Notes: generated from the letters alone by a model not told the origin. DNA of 64,000 nt from an uncultured Collinsella sp. (GCA_902479135.1 CABSNU010000006.1:1-64000), one strand, 5' to 3'; positions 32,836 through 40,911 are shown, numbered from the stretch's first letter. Numbers and translations: made by a program.

Positions 32836-33849
32836 ATGCCGTATATGAAAATCAATCACGCGATTTTGCATATCCTGGACTTTGACTCTGCCGTCAACGT
32901 TATGAGCCAGCGCGAGCTCGATATCGAGAGCCGTACCGTCCGCAACTTCGTGACCACGCACCTGCGCCGTGCACGCACCTCGGCCGACAATAAACGCGCC
33001 ACGTTTGCCGAGAACTCCGCATTCGGCGGCGAGCTCAAGGGCTATTTCTTTGGCGAGCGCGAGTTCGTGGACCTGTCGCAGCAGATTGCGGAGTTTATCT
33101 CCTCCGAGCTCACCAAGGCTGAGAAAGCCGAGTCCACCGACGTGCTCGTGGCTGATTTTGACGACGATGAGGACGCCCGCTGGTTTGCCGTGATGCTGCT
33201 GGGCTCCAAGCAGGCTTTTATGCACGAGGTGGGTCGCGAAGAGGGCGAGGTGCGCAACGACATTGCGCGCCACTACGCCATTCTGCCGAATCCCTCGCAA
33301 AAGGTGCCGAGCTATGCAATCGTGCGTGCAAGCACCATGGAGATCGGCTATGTGGATAAGAAGCGCAAGATTGCCGGCGAGGATCGCATGCTCATTCCCG
33401 ATGGCCTGCTGCAGTGCGACACGGGGGTATCGGGCAAGGAGGTCATCGACACCGTGACGCGTGTGGTCGAGGAAGTCGCCGAGGAGCACGGTGCCAACAC
33501 GGCTGTAGCACTCGCCAAGGTTAAGGCTGCCGTTGCCGAGAAGGTTGAGGATGACGAGGAGCTGCCGCCTTGGGATATCGTCGATGAGGTCTTTGAGGAC
33601 GAACCGGTTATCAAGGAGAGCGTGCGCGCGGCGCTGACCGAGGAGAAGGTGCCTGAGCGTGTGCCCGTGGAGCGCAAGCAGGTCGAACGCGCGGCGGTGC
33701 GCAATCATAAGATCCGAACCGACACGGGTATCGAAATCAGCTTCCCGGCCGAGATGGGTTCGAACTCCGAGTACATCGAGTTTGTCAACGAGCCCAATGG
33801 CCTCATCTCCATCGAGCTCAAGAATATCGGCAGCATCGAGAATCGATAA
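32836..33849 (+). CDS. Nucleoid-associated protein, NdpA/YejK family
   Basis: A 337-residue protein of the NdpA/YejK family (37-kDa nucleoid-associated proteins). The N-terminus has INHAILHILDFDSAVNVMSQREL, followed by the typical VADFDDDEDARWFAVMLL and YAILPNPSQKVPSYAIV. An acidic stretch near residues 235-260 leads to a C-terminal beta-rich domain ending ISIELKNIGSIE. YejK associates with DNA in E. coli. Role here is unknown. It is followed by a toxin-antitoxin pair. Confidence 0.84.
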   Translation: MPYMKINHAILHILDFDSAVNVMSQRELDIESRTVRNFVTTHLRRARTSADNKRATFAENSAFGGELKGYFFGEREFVDLSQQIAEFISSELTKAEKAESTDVLVADFDDDEDARWFAVMLLGSKQAFMHEVGREEGEVRNDIARHYAILPNPSQKVPSYAIVRASTMEIGYVDKKRKIAGEDRMLIPDGLLQCDTGVSGKEVIDTVTRVVEEVAEEHGANTAVALAKVKAAVAEKVEDDEELPPWDIVDEVFEDEPVIKESVRAALTEEKVPERVPVERKQVERAAVRNHKIRTDTGIEISFPAEMGSNSEYIEFVNEPNGLISIELKNIGSIENR

Positions 33850-33872
33850 GGCTTTTTACTTTTGAATAAAAG

Positions 33873-33914
33873 TCTGGATTATTTTTTGAAGTATACTTTG
33901 AAATATAATCCAGA
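33873..33914. promoter_or_regulatory. 42-bp dyad operator of the toxin-antitoxin pair
   Basis: TCTGGATTAT (33873-33882) and ATAATCCAGA (33905-33914) are perfect inverted repeats with the palindrome AAGTATACTT exactly at their centre. TATAAT at 33904-33909 is a likely -10 box inside the right arm. Autorepression by the antitoxin is the expected use. Confidence 0.75.
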
Positions 33915-33933
33915 TTATTTTTTGGAGGTCAAA

Positions 33934-34284
33934 ATGTCCCCACTCGTTCTGGAAAAACCGGTGTTTACAAAAGACCAGGTTGTTTCTGCTACCGAAGCAA
34001 GCAAGTCCTTATCCGCCATTCGTAAACGCGCAAAACGCGCGCCTCAGTTCATTGCTGATCATAATGATATCGATACCGTGATTATCGACTATGCTGCCTA
34101 TGAGGAAATGTACGGCGCGCTGCAGTATCTGCATGAACTTGAGATAAATCGCATCGCTGCGGATCGAGTCAAGCATGGTCCGCATGAGTTTGTTCCGTTT
34201 GAGGACGCCTTAACTGCCGAGGAGCTCGCGGAGCTTGAGTCGATGGATTCGGACGCGATTCCCGACGAGGATCTTTTCGAATGA
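33934..34284 (+). CDS. Type II antitoxin, Phd/YefM-like
   Basis: A 116-residue antitoxin candidate. The N-terminal half (VVSATEASKSLSAIRKRAKRAPQFI, DTVIIDYAAYEEM) fits the Phd/YefM DNA-binding fold, and the acidic C-terminal tail (ALTAEELAELESMDSDAIPDEDL) is the typical toxin-neutralising segment. The ATG at 33934 follows TTTGGAGG; an ATG at 33862 lies before the operator and is rejected. The stop overlaps the toxin start by four bases. Confidence 0.84.
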   Translation: MSPLVLEKPVFTKDQVVSATEASKSLSAIRKRAKRAPQFIADHNDIDTVIIDYAAYEEMYGALQYLHELEINRIAADRVKHGPHEFVPFEDALTAEELAELESMDSDAIPDEDLFE

Positions 34285-34625
34285 GCGGGCATTTTGTTGT
34301 CGGCTTTTTGAATCGAGACGTCGAGAAGGAATATCAAAAACTAGATGGATCCCAGCGCAGGCTCGTCCGTATTGCCGTCGCAAAATTAAAGACGCGCGCT
34401 GATGAAATCGGAACGCCGCTTCACGGCGAGCTCGCCGGCTGCAAAAAGATTAAATGGCGGAATGCGGGACTCAGAATGGTTTTCCGAATCCGAGAGGACG
34501 GAATGGTTGAGATTGCCGAGATTGTGGCAATAGGGCGGCGCGATCGTTCCGAGGTCTATAAGACGACCGTAGGGCGCCTGTCAAAGCAACCCGCCATGGT
34601 TGAATACGATGGAACCCTGAGATAA
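34281..34625 (+). CDS. Type II toxin, RelE/ParE family
   Basis: The 114-residue protein has the RelE/ParE layout: a helical start VEKEYQKLDGSQRRLVRIAVAKL, the strand CKKIKWRNAGLRMVFRI and closing VEIAEIVAIGRRDRSEVYK. RelE-type toxins cleave mRNA in the ribosome, whereas ParE types poison gyrase. The ATGA overlap with the antitoxin gene confirms the pair. A terminator follows the stop directly. Confidence 0.84.
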   Translation: MSGHFVVGFLNRDVEKEYQKLDGSQRRLVRIAVAKLKTRADEIGTPLHGELAGCKKIKWRNAGLRMVFRIREDGMVEIAEIVAIGRRDRSEVYKTTVGRLSKQPAMVEYDGTLR

Positions 34626-34662
34626 AGAAGGCCGAAGTCCCGGGCGGGGCTTCGGCCTTCTT
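34625..34662. terminator. Terminator after the toxin gene
   Basis: AAGAAGGCCGAAG pairs perfectly with CTTCGGCCTTCTT around a 12-base loop. A-rich and T-rich flanks allow action on both strands. Confidence 0.85.
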
Positions 34663-34702
34663 GCTTGGGGCTTAATTACGCTACAGGTTGAGCGTACGTC
34701 AG

Positions 34703-34808
34703 CGAAAACGCCCCAGAGCGAGCAAGGTGACGTGAAAGAGGAGGGCATTGACCTTCTGGTCATGCCCGACGATTGAACGTCAGATTGCCGCTCTGGGTCG
34801 TTTGCAGC
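34703..34808. other. Highly structured intergenic element
   Basis: Nested inverted repeats fill this gap: CCAGAGCG with CGCTCTGG as outer arms, GACGT/ACGTC inside, and an inner hairpin GGGCATTGACC / GGTCATGCCC with a TTCT loop. No open frame is seen. It is either a folded RNA or a palindromic repeat like the others in this window. Confidence 0.55.
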
Positions 34809-34816
34809 GTCGACTT

Positions 34817-34844
34817 GTTACGCGGTTTGTCAAAACCGCGTAAC
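34817..34844 (-). terminator. Hairpin after dapH
   Basis: GTTACGCGGTTT and AAACCGCGTAAC form a perfect 12-bp stem three bases beyond the dapH stop. The T run is absent, so termination may be weak. Confidence 0.6.
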
Positions 34845-34846
34845 TA

Positions 34847-35566
34847 TTAGAGCTGGCGCAGGCCTTCCTCGAGACCGGTCTTGCTGTCGGTCTGGGCGTC
34901 ACGCATCTTGATGACGCGGGCGGGGACACCGGCCACGACGGCGCCGGCGGGGACATCCTCGACGCACACGGCACCGGCAGCCACGACGGCGCCCTTGCCC
35001 ACGCGCACGCCCTCCAGGACCACGGCGTTGGCGCCAATCATGACATCATCCTCGATGATGACGGGCGTGGCACTCGCGGGCTCAACGACGCCTGCCAGTA
35101 CGGTGCCGGCGCCGATGTGGCAGTTCTTGCCCACGGTGGCGCGGCCGCCCAGCACGGCGCCCATATCAATCATAGAGCCTTCGCCAATGACGGAGCCGAT
35201 GTTGATGATGGCGCCCATCATGATGACGGCGCGGTCGCCGATCTCGACGCGGTCGCGGATGATCGCGCCCGGCTCAATGCGGGCGTTGATGCCCTTAAGG
35301 TCGAGCATGGGGACGGCGGAGTTGCGACAGTCGTTCTCCACATCGTAGTAGTCGATGGAGTCGGCATTGGCATCGAGGATGGCCTTGAGCTCTTCCCAGT
35401 CGCCAAAGACGGTCTTGCCGCGACGACCGCCGTAGACGTGTGCATTGCCCCACTGGACCTTCATGCCCGGCTTCTCGCGCACGTACAGCTTGACGGGCGT
35501 CTTTTTGGGCGCGGTGGCGATGTAGTTGATAATCTCCTGTGCATCCATCTCGGCTGCGTTGCTCAT
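34847..35566 (-). CDS. dapH: Tetrahydrodipicolinate N-acetyltransferase DapH
   Basis: This 239-residue enzyme acetylates tetrahydrodipicolinate in the N-acetyl branch of diaminopimelate synthesis. It is a left-handed beta-helix protein with many hexapeptide repeats between residues 95 and 215 (for example IEPGAIIRDRVEIGDRAVIM, GKNCHIGAGTVLAGV, VVAGVPARVI). The N-terminal MDAQEIINYIATAPKKTPVKLYV matches DapH. It is the last gene of the lysA-dapA, dapB, dapH operon and its presence fixes the acetylase branch rather than the succinylase one. Confidence 0.93.
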   Translation of the reverse strand: MSNAAEMDAQEIINYIATAPKKTPVKLYVREKPGMKVQWGNAHVYGGRRGKTVFGDWEELKAILDANADSIDYYDVENDCRNSAVPMLDLKGINARIEPGAIIRDRVEIGDRAVIMMGAIINIGSVIGEGSMIDMGAVLGGRATVGKNCHIGAGTVLAGVVEPASATPVIIEDDVMIGANAVVLEGVRVGKGAVVAAGAVCVEDVPAGAVVAGVPARVIKMRDAQTDSKTGLEEGLRQL

Positions 35567-35605
35567 CTGCTATCTCTCCTTTGGGTGGATTCGGTTGATA
35601 CCTGG

Positions 35606-36346
35606 TTAGGCAAACATGACCTGGTCAAACGTATAGAAGCCGGGTTCGCGGGTGACGAGCTTTTGCGCGGCTGCCAAGGCGCCGTTGACAAAGATCTGAC
35701 GGCTCGTGGCGCGGTGGGTGAGCGTGACCTCCTCGTCCTGGCCAAAGAAACTCACCTCGTGCACGCCGGCGACAGTGCCGCCGCGCAGCGAGTGCATGCC
35801 GATCTCCTTGGGGTCGCGCGCTCCGCACATGCCCTCGCGGCCATAGACGGGGTGGTAGCCTGCCTCGGGCTCGGCTTCGACGACGGCGTCGAGTAGCAGC
35901 TTGGCGGTGCCGCTGGGAGCGTCGACCTTTTGGTTGTGGTGCGTCTCGACAATCTCGCAGTCAAAGCCGGGCAGCTCGCGTGTGGCCTGTGCTACCAGAT
36001 GACGCAGGGCTGCGATACCGATGGAGTAATTGCCGGAGTGCATGACGCGGGCGTTCTGACCCAGCTCGCGCAGGCGGTCCATCTGATCGGGTGTGTAGCC
36101 CGTGGTGCCCGAGACCAACGCGGCGCCCGTGCGCTCGACATAGGCGACGACGGCATCGAAGGTCGCAACGTTCGAGAAGTCGATGATGACGTCGGCTGCC
36201 GGGGCGCTCTCGAGCTCGGGCAGATCAAAACCGATCTGGGCGACGATATCAAAAACGTGCTGACCGGCGGCGTCGACAACGCCCTCGGCGGTGGTGCGGA
36301 TGAGCGAGCCCATGCGGCCCGTTCCCATAATGACGGTCTTAATCAA
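35606..36346 (-). CDS. dapB: Dihydrodipicolinate reductase DapB
   Basis: A 246-residue reductase catalysing the second committed step of lysine/DAP synthesis. The nucleotide loop MGTGRMGSLI is at the N-terminus; DFSNVATF and GTTGYT precede the catalytic HHNQKVDAPSGTA motif, and the C-terminus closes with TFDQVMFA. It overlaps the stop of the lysA-dapA gene by eight bases and lies in the same operon. Confidence 0.94.
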   Translation of the reverse strand: MIKTVIMGTGRMGSLIRTTAEGVVDAAGQHVFDIVAQIGFDLPELESAPAADVIIDFSNVATFDAVVAYVERTGAALVSGTTGYTPDQMDRLRELGQNARVMHSGNYSIGIAALRHLVAQATRELPGFDCEIVETHHNQKVDAPSGTAKLLLDAVVEAEPEAGYHPVYGREGMCGARDPKEIGMHSLRGGTVAGVHEVSFFGQDEEVTLTHRATSRQIFVNGALAAAQKLVTREPGFYTFDQVMFA

Positions 36347-38648
36347 GCAGACCAGCTCCCTTCAGAGCATCGGTAAGTGCGGTGCGCGTGTCGTCTGCCA
36401 TGGGGCACAGCGGCATGCGATAGTTGGCCTCGATCATACCCATCTGGGCGAGCGCTTCCTTAACGGGGATGGGGTTGACTTCGCTAAAGAGGGCGTTGAT
36501 GAGCGGCTGGCCGGCAATCTGGATCTCGCGGGCGCGCTCCACGTCACCGTCCAGGTAGGCACGGCACATGTCGTGCACGAGTTGCGGCTGCACGTCGGCC
36601 CAAACGCTGATGGTGCCCGAGGCGCCCAGGCTCATGAGCGGTACGGTGAGCGCGTCCTCGCCCGAATACATGCGGAAGTCGTTGGACAGCAGGTGCGCGA
36701 TCTTGGCGGCATAGGCGACGTTGCCCGATGCCTCCTTGATGCCCATGATGTTGGGGTGTGCGGCCAGGCGCTCGACATTGCGCTCGCTGATACCGCAGCC
36801 GCAACGACCGGGGATGTTGTACAAGATGCAGGGGATGTCCACCGCATCGGCCACGGTCTTAAAGTGCTGGTAGATGCCCTCTTCGTTGGACTTGTTGTAG
36901 TAGGGGGTGATGAGCAGCAGGCCGTCGGCGCCCAGGCCCTGGTAGGTGAGCGACTTGGTGAGCATTGTCTGCGTGGAGTTGGAGCCCGACCCGGCGATGA
37001 CGGGGATGCGGCCTGCGACCTGCTTGACCACGGCGGCAACGACGGAGTTGTCCTCGTCATCGGTCATCGTGGCGCTCTCGCCGGTGGTGCCCAGGGTGAG
37101 GATGGCATCGGTGCCATTTTGCAGGTGGAAATCGATAAGGCGCTCGAGCGCGTCAAAGTCGACACTGCCGTCCTTTTTAAACGGCGTGACAAGGGCGACG
37201 ATTGAACCCTCGAGATTGCGGATGTCCATGTTCTTCTCCTTCGCTTCCGCGATCTGGATGCGTTTGTTCCACTGAGCGGCGACGGCCAGGCGCTCGTCCT
37301 GAGCGCGGCGGCGGGCACTTTCGGCGCGCGACTTGGCCAGCAACTCTCGGCCGCACGGCAGCACGTCGAGCGTGGCAAAGTAATCGACCGGGCGCTCGGC
37401 GCGTCGGATGAGGTCGGCCGAGCCATCGGGGCGCAGCAGGACCTCGGCGGAGCGCAGGCGTCCGTTGTAGTTGTAGCCCATGGAGTAGCCATGCGCGCCG
37501 GTATCGTGGATCACAAGCAGGTCGCCCATGTCGATATGCGGCAGCGAGCGGTCGATGGCGAACTTATCGTTGTTCTCGCACAAGTTGCCCGTGATGTCAT
37601 ACGTGTTCGTGACCGGTGCTGCGGTCTTGTCGGCGCCACCCGGCTGTCCCATCACCGTAATGTGGTGGTAGGCACCATACATAGCGGGACGAATGAGGTC
37701 GACGGCGCTTGCGTCCACGCCGATATAGTCCTTGTAGATCTGCTTTTCGTGGATGGCCTTGGTCACCAGGCAGCCGTAGGGGCCCATCATAAAGCGACCC
37801 ATCTCGGTGCAAATCGCCACATCGCCCATGCCGGCGGGAACCAGGATCTCGTCGTATGCCGCGTGCACCCCCTCGCCGATGGCGTGAATGTCGTTGGCCT
37901 GCTGCTCGGGCAGATAGGGGATGCCGATGCCGCCGGACAGATTGATGAAGGCGACGTGTGCGCCGGTCTCGCGCTCCAGGCGCACGGCAAGCTCAAAGAG
38001 GATGCGCGCAAGCTTGGGGTAGTAGTCGTTGGTGACGGTGTTGCTGGCAAGGAATGCGTGGATACCAAAGTCCTCGGCACCCTTGGCCTTGAGCGTGCGG
38101 AAGGCCTCGAAGAGCTGCTCGGTGGTCATGCCGTACTTGGAGTCGCCGGGGTTATCCATGATGCCATTGGAGAGCTGGAACAGGCCACCCGGATTAAAGC
38201 GGCAGCTGACCGTCTTGGGGATGGGCCCCGCAACGCGCTCAAAGAACTCAATGTGGCTGATGTCATCAAAGTTGACGATGGCGCCCAGCTTGTCGGCGAG
38301 CTCAAAGTCGGCCGCCGGCGTGTCGTTGGACGAGAACATGATGTCGTGTCCCGTGATGCCCAGCGAGCGGGCAATCATGAGCTCGGTATAGCTCGAGCAA
38401 TCGCAGCCGCAGCCGTATTCGTTGAGAATGGAGATGAGCGCCGGGTTGGGATTGGCCTTGACGGCAAAGTATTCCTTAAAGCCCGGGTTCCATGCAAAGG
38501 CGTCGCGCACTTCTTGCATGTTGCGGCGGATGCCCGCCTCGTCGTATAGATGAAACGGCGTGGGGAACTGCTCGACGATATGCTCGAGCGTCTCCTTGTC
38601 CACAAACGGCTGCTTGGCCGCATATGCCTCGTTGGGAGTCAATGACAT
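36339..38648 (-). CDS. LysA-DapA fusion (diaminopimelate decarboxylase / dihydrodipicolinate synthase)
   Basis: One uninterrupted 769-residue frame encodes both the last and the first dedicated enzyme of lysine synthesis. Residues 1-445 are a fold-type III PLP decarboxylase of the LysA group: the PLP Lys is in YFAVKANPNP, with DCSSYTELMIA, GDSKYGM and NLSGGIGIPYLP. Residues 474-769 are DapA: TLGTTGESAT, the Tyr in ILYNIPGRCG and the Schiff-base Lys in IMGIKEASGN. A basic, Arg/Ala-rich linker (about 446-473) joins them. An internal GAAGGAGA site before Met474 (ATG at 37229) could also give DapA alone. Start ATG 38648 lies behind a lysine riboswitch. Confidence 0.9.
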   Translation of the reverse strand: MSLTPNEAYAAKQPFVDKETLEHIVEQFPTPFHLYDEAGIRRNMQEVRDAFAWNPGFKEYFAVKANPNPALISILNEYGCGCDCSSYTELMIARSLGITGHDIMFSSNDTPAADFELADKLGAIVNFDDISHIEFFERVAGPIPKTVSCRFNPGGLFQLSNGIMDNPGDSKYGMTTEQLFEAFRTLKAKGAEDFGIHAFLASNTVTNDYYPKLARILFELAVRLERETGAHVAFINLSGGIGIPYLPEQQANDIHAIGEGVHAAYDEILVPAGMGDVAICTEMGRFMMGPYGCLVTKAIHEKQIYKDYIGVDASAVDLIRPAMYGAYHHITVMGQPGGADKTAAPVTNTYDITGNLCENNDKFAIDRSLPHIDMGDLLVIHDTGAHGYSMGYNYNGRLRSAEVLLRPDGSADLIRRAERPVDYFATLDVLPCGRELLAKSRAESARRRAQDERLAVAAQWNKRIQIAEAKEKNMDIRNLEGSIVALVTPFKKDGSVDFDALERLIDFHLQNGTDAILTLGTTGESATMTDDEDNSVVAAVVKQVAGRIPVIAGSGSNSTQTMLTKSLTYQGLGADGLLLITPYYNKSNEEGIYQHFKTVADAVDIPCILYNIPGRCGCGISERNVERLAAHPNIMGIKEASGNVAYAAKIAHLLSNDFRMYSGEDALTVPLMSLGASGTISVWADVQPQLVHDMCRAYLDGDVERAREIQIAGQPLINALFSEVNPIPVKEALAQMGMIEANYRMPLCPMADDTRTALTDALKGAGLLD
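37229..37243 (-). promoter_or_regulatory. Internal ribosome site and start for free DapA
   Basis: Within the fusion frame GAAGGAGAAGAAC directly precedes an in-frame ATG whose first base is at 37229. Translation from here would give a standard 296-residue DapA in addition to the fusion. Confidence 0.6.
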
Positions 38649-38661
38649 GTCCCGTAAACCT

Positions 38662-38726
38662 CGCTATCCAGACGGCGCTACCTGCGCATCGAATCCGCAT
38701 AGCGCGGACCCAATGTCCGGATAGCG
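38662..38726 (-). promoter_or_regulatory. Expression platform of the lysine riboswitch
   Basis: CGCTATCCGGAC (transcript side, 38726-38715) is complementary, with one G-U pair, to GTCTGGATAGCG (38673-38662), which lies beside the GCGAGG ribosome site of the lysA-dapA start. Pairing would hide the start region, so control is probably translational. Confidence 0.6.
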
Positions 38727-38740
38727 CTCCCGCATTGCTG

Positions 38741-38878
38741 CAGACAGTCCTGCGGGTGTTTCCCGCAGGCCCACCAGGCTGTTCGTGCCCGAAAAACCCA
38801 GTTCGGCGGGTTTCGCCTCCCCGCGGGGTCAAAGCCTGCCGGCTCGCCCGCGGCTCTTCGTGCCCGCGCCTCTATCAA
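38741..38878 (-). ncRNA. Lysine riboswitch (L box)
   Basis: The leader transcript carries the conserved blocks of lysine riboswitches in the right order: AGAGGCGC near the 5' side, GGAGGCGAAAC and CGCCGAACUGGG in the middle, then a long G/C stem (CCUGCGGG/CCCGCAGG) and the closing GGACUGUC. It precedes the lysA-dapA fusion and thus the whole dap operon. The aptamer senses free lysine and turns the operon off. Confidence 0.85.
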
Positions 38879-38887
38879 GTGGTAACG

Positions 38888-38916
38888 ACCCTACCACGTT
38901 GCACTTTACCAAACAA
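38888..38916 (-). promoter_or_regulatory. Promoter of the riboswitch-dap operon
   Basis: On the minus strand TTGTTT, 17 bases, then TAGGGT stand about 10-15 bases before the riboswitch. It overlaps the divergent promoter of the M20 gene. Confidence 0.5.
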
Positions 38917-38933
38917 GAGTATTCGTATATAAC
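38905..38933 (+). promoter_or_regulatory. Promoter of the M20 deacetylase gene
   Basis: TTTACC (38905-38910), 17 bases, then TATAAC (38928-38933) form a plausible promoter that runs opposite to the dap operon promoter and overlaps it. Confidence 0.55.
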
Positions 38934-39026
38934 GTTTAAAAAATGCAGGGATATGCTGGAAACATGTGTGCCACAATCCTGTATCACAATAAGTTGCAAC
39001 AGGTGTGCCTCACGAAGGGATTCTCT

Positions 39027-40214
39027 ATGACCGAGCTCCAAGAACTCCGTCGCTATCGCCGCGATCTCCATCGCATTCCGGAGCTCGATTTCGATCTTCC
39101 GCAGACTATCGCCTATATCGAGGGCGTGTTGGCGCCGCTCGCTTGCGAGGTGGCCCATCCGTGCCCCAGCTGCATCTGCGCTTTCTTCGACGCTGGCGTT
39201 GGTGCCGTGCATGCCACGGCGATTCGCGCCGATATGGATGCGCTGCCCATTGCCGAGGCAACGGGGGCAGCGTTCGCTTCGACCCATCCCGGCAAGATGC
39301 ATGCTTGCGGCCACGATGGACACATGGCCATGGCGCTTGCGGCGGCAACCTTTGTCGACCGTACGATCTGTGAGCGGCCGGGCGCCATTAAGCGCAACGT
39401 GCTCTTTGTGTTTCAGCCGGCCGAGGAAACGATCGGTGGCGCCAAGACAGTTTGTGAGAGTGGGGTGTTTGAGCGCTACGGGGCGGACCGCATCTTCGGG
39501 TTCCACGTATGGCCCGACCTGCCTGCGAACACGTTGGCGAGCTGCTCCGGTCCGTTGCTGGCGCGTTCGAGTGAGACGCACATTCATATTCACGGAACGA
39601 GCATCCATATCGCTAAGACTTATGGCGTTCCGGTCGAGGAGTCGCACGATGCGGCGTTGGCGGCTGCCAAGTTCTTGGTTGCCGAGCGCGAGCTCATGGA
39701 CGAGTTGGGTGCCGACGAGCCCTGCATTGGTAAGTTCGGCCTGCTGCAGGCCGGCACCGTCTGCAATGCGGTGGCGGGGGAGGCTCATGTTGCCGGCAGC
39801 CTGCGTGTGTTTACGGACTCCATGTTCGACCGTGCGCGCGAGGGCGTACGCCGTGTGCTCGATGAGGCGTGCACCGCAACGGGCTGCACGTACGATCTCA
39901 ATTTTGCCGAGGGCTATCCACCGGTCGATAACGACCCCGAGCTGTTCGCCCACATTGCGCCTGCCTTGTCCGAGCTGCAACTTGCGGACGAGCCGCTGCT
40001 AATCGCCGAGGATTTCGCGTTCTATCAGCGCCATCTGCCGGGCGTGTTTTTCTTGCTGGGCACGGGCGTGCCAGAGGGACAAGAAAACCCGATCGACGCT
40101 GATGGCTGCCCAGCCTATGCCACAAGCGCTCTGCATACCGATAGCATGCTCTTCGACGAGGAAATCCTACTCAAAGGCCTCGATGTCTACAAACGATTGC
40201 TTTTGCTTGACTAA
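39027..40214 (+). CDS. M20 amidohydrolase, probable N-acetyl-diaminopimelate deacetylase
   Basis: The 395-residue protein belongs to the M20 aminoacylase/carboxypeptidase family: LHRIPELDF at the start, ADMDALPI, the metal site HACGHDGHMAM and FQPAEETIGGA, and late AEDFAFY. N-acetyl-diaminopimelate deacetylase (DapL/YkuR type) is the likely role because the gene is divergent from dapH-containing lysine genes and the pathway needs this step. Hippurate or aminoacylase activity is the alternative. The ATG at 39027 has GAAGGGA upstream. Confidence 0.83.
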   Translation: MTELQELRRYRRDLHRIPELDFDLPQTIAYIEGVLAPLACEVAHPCPSCICAFFDAGVGAVHATAIRADMDALPIAEATGAAFASTHPGKMHACGHDGHMAMALAAATFVDRTICERPGAIKRNVLFVFQPAEETIGGAKTVCESGVFERYGADRIFGFHVWPDLPANTLASCSGPLLARSSETHIHIHGTSIHIAKTYGVPVEESHDAALAAAKFLVAERELMDELGADEPCIGKFGLLQAGTVCNAVAGEAHVAGSLRVFTDSMFDRAREGVRRVLDEACTATGCTYDLNFAEGYPPVDNDPELFAHIAPALSELQLADEPLLIAEDFAFYQRHLPGVFFLLGTGVPEGQENPIDADGCPAYATSALHTDSMLFDEEILLKGLDVYKRLLLLD

Positions 40215-40259
40215 GGCGTGAAGGAGTATTTGTTCTAGAAAACACGAACAAACGTACGA

Positions 40260-40305
40260 TATAATAGAGATGTAAGTCTATAGAAACGTTTGACGTTACT
40301 AACGT
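40260..40305 (+). promoter_or_regulatory. HigBA promoter and operator
   Basis: TATAAT at 40260-40265 is a consensus -10 box, with no clear -35. ACGTTA-C-TAACGT at 40293-40305 is a perfect palindrome between promoter and ATG, a good operator for the HigA-like antitoxin. Confidence 0.6.
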
Positions 40306-40316
40306 AAGGCGATACT

Positions 40317-40598
40317 ATGATTGCATCGTATAAAGATGAGGATACCGAACGCTTTGCCATGGGTATGCGGGTCAGGAGGTTCGTGCCCTTTGAGCGTGTT
40401 GCGTTGAGGAAGATTCGCCAACTGCAGGTTTGTGCTTCGCTTGATGATCTTCGCGTTCCACCGGGCAACCGCCTGGAAGCTTTGAAGGGCGATCGTGCCG
40501 GTCAATATAGCATCCGTGTTAACGAGCGCTATCGGGTCTGTTTTGAGTGGAGACAGGAGATGGCTTGGAATGTCGAAATCGTCGATTATCACAAGTGA
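40317..40598 (+). CDS. higB: HigB-like toxin (RelE superfamily)
   Basis: A 93-residue RelE-fold toxin of the HigB type: ALRKIRQLQVCASLDDLRVPPG, LEALKGDRAGQYSIRVNERYRVCFEW and VEIVDYHK are characteristic. HigB cleaves mRNA on the ribosome. The toxin gene precedes the antitoxin gene, as is usual for higBA, and overlaps it by 29 bases. Confidence 0.88.
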   Translation: MIASYKDEDTERFAMGMRVRRFVPFERVALRKIRQLQVCASLDDLRVPPGNRLEALKGDRAGQYSIRVNERYRVCFEWRQEMAWNVEIVDYHK

Positions 40599-40911
40599 TG
40601 AGACTTCGGCCGATTTGCTGTCGCCGGTGACTCCTGGTGAGCTTCTCAAAGAGGAGTTTCTTGTCCCTATGGGCATTTCTCAATATCGCCTCGCCAAGGA
40701 GACCGGGATTCCGGCTCAGCGTATCGGGCAGATTGTCTTGGGAAAACGTCGCGTGACGGCCGACACCGACCTCCGTCTTTGCCGTTATTTTGGCCTGACG
40801 GATGGTTATTGGCTGCGCGCTCAGGTGGCGTTTGACCTTGAGGCCGAGAAAAGGCGGATTGAACCGGAACTCGATAAGATCGTTCCTGTTCAGCAGGCCA
40901 TCGCACTGTAG
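40570..40911 (+). CDS. higA: HigA-like antitoxin (XRE family)
   Basis: The 113-residue antitoxin has the HigA pattern: TPGELLKEEFLVPMGISQYRLAKETGIPAQRIGQIVLGKRRVTADTDLRLCRYFG is a helix-turn-helix of the XRE/Cro group, followed by GYWLRAQVAFDLE. It starts inside the toxin gene with a CAGGAGATGG site. It is expected to bind its partner and the palindrome upstream of higB. Confidence 0.88.
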   Translation: MSKSSIITSDETSADLLSPVTPGELLKEEFLVPMGISQYRLAKETGIPAQRIGQIVLGKRRVTADTDLRLCRYFGLTDGYWLRAQVAFDLEAEKRRIEPELDKIVPVQQAIAL

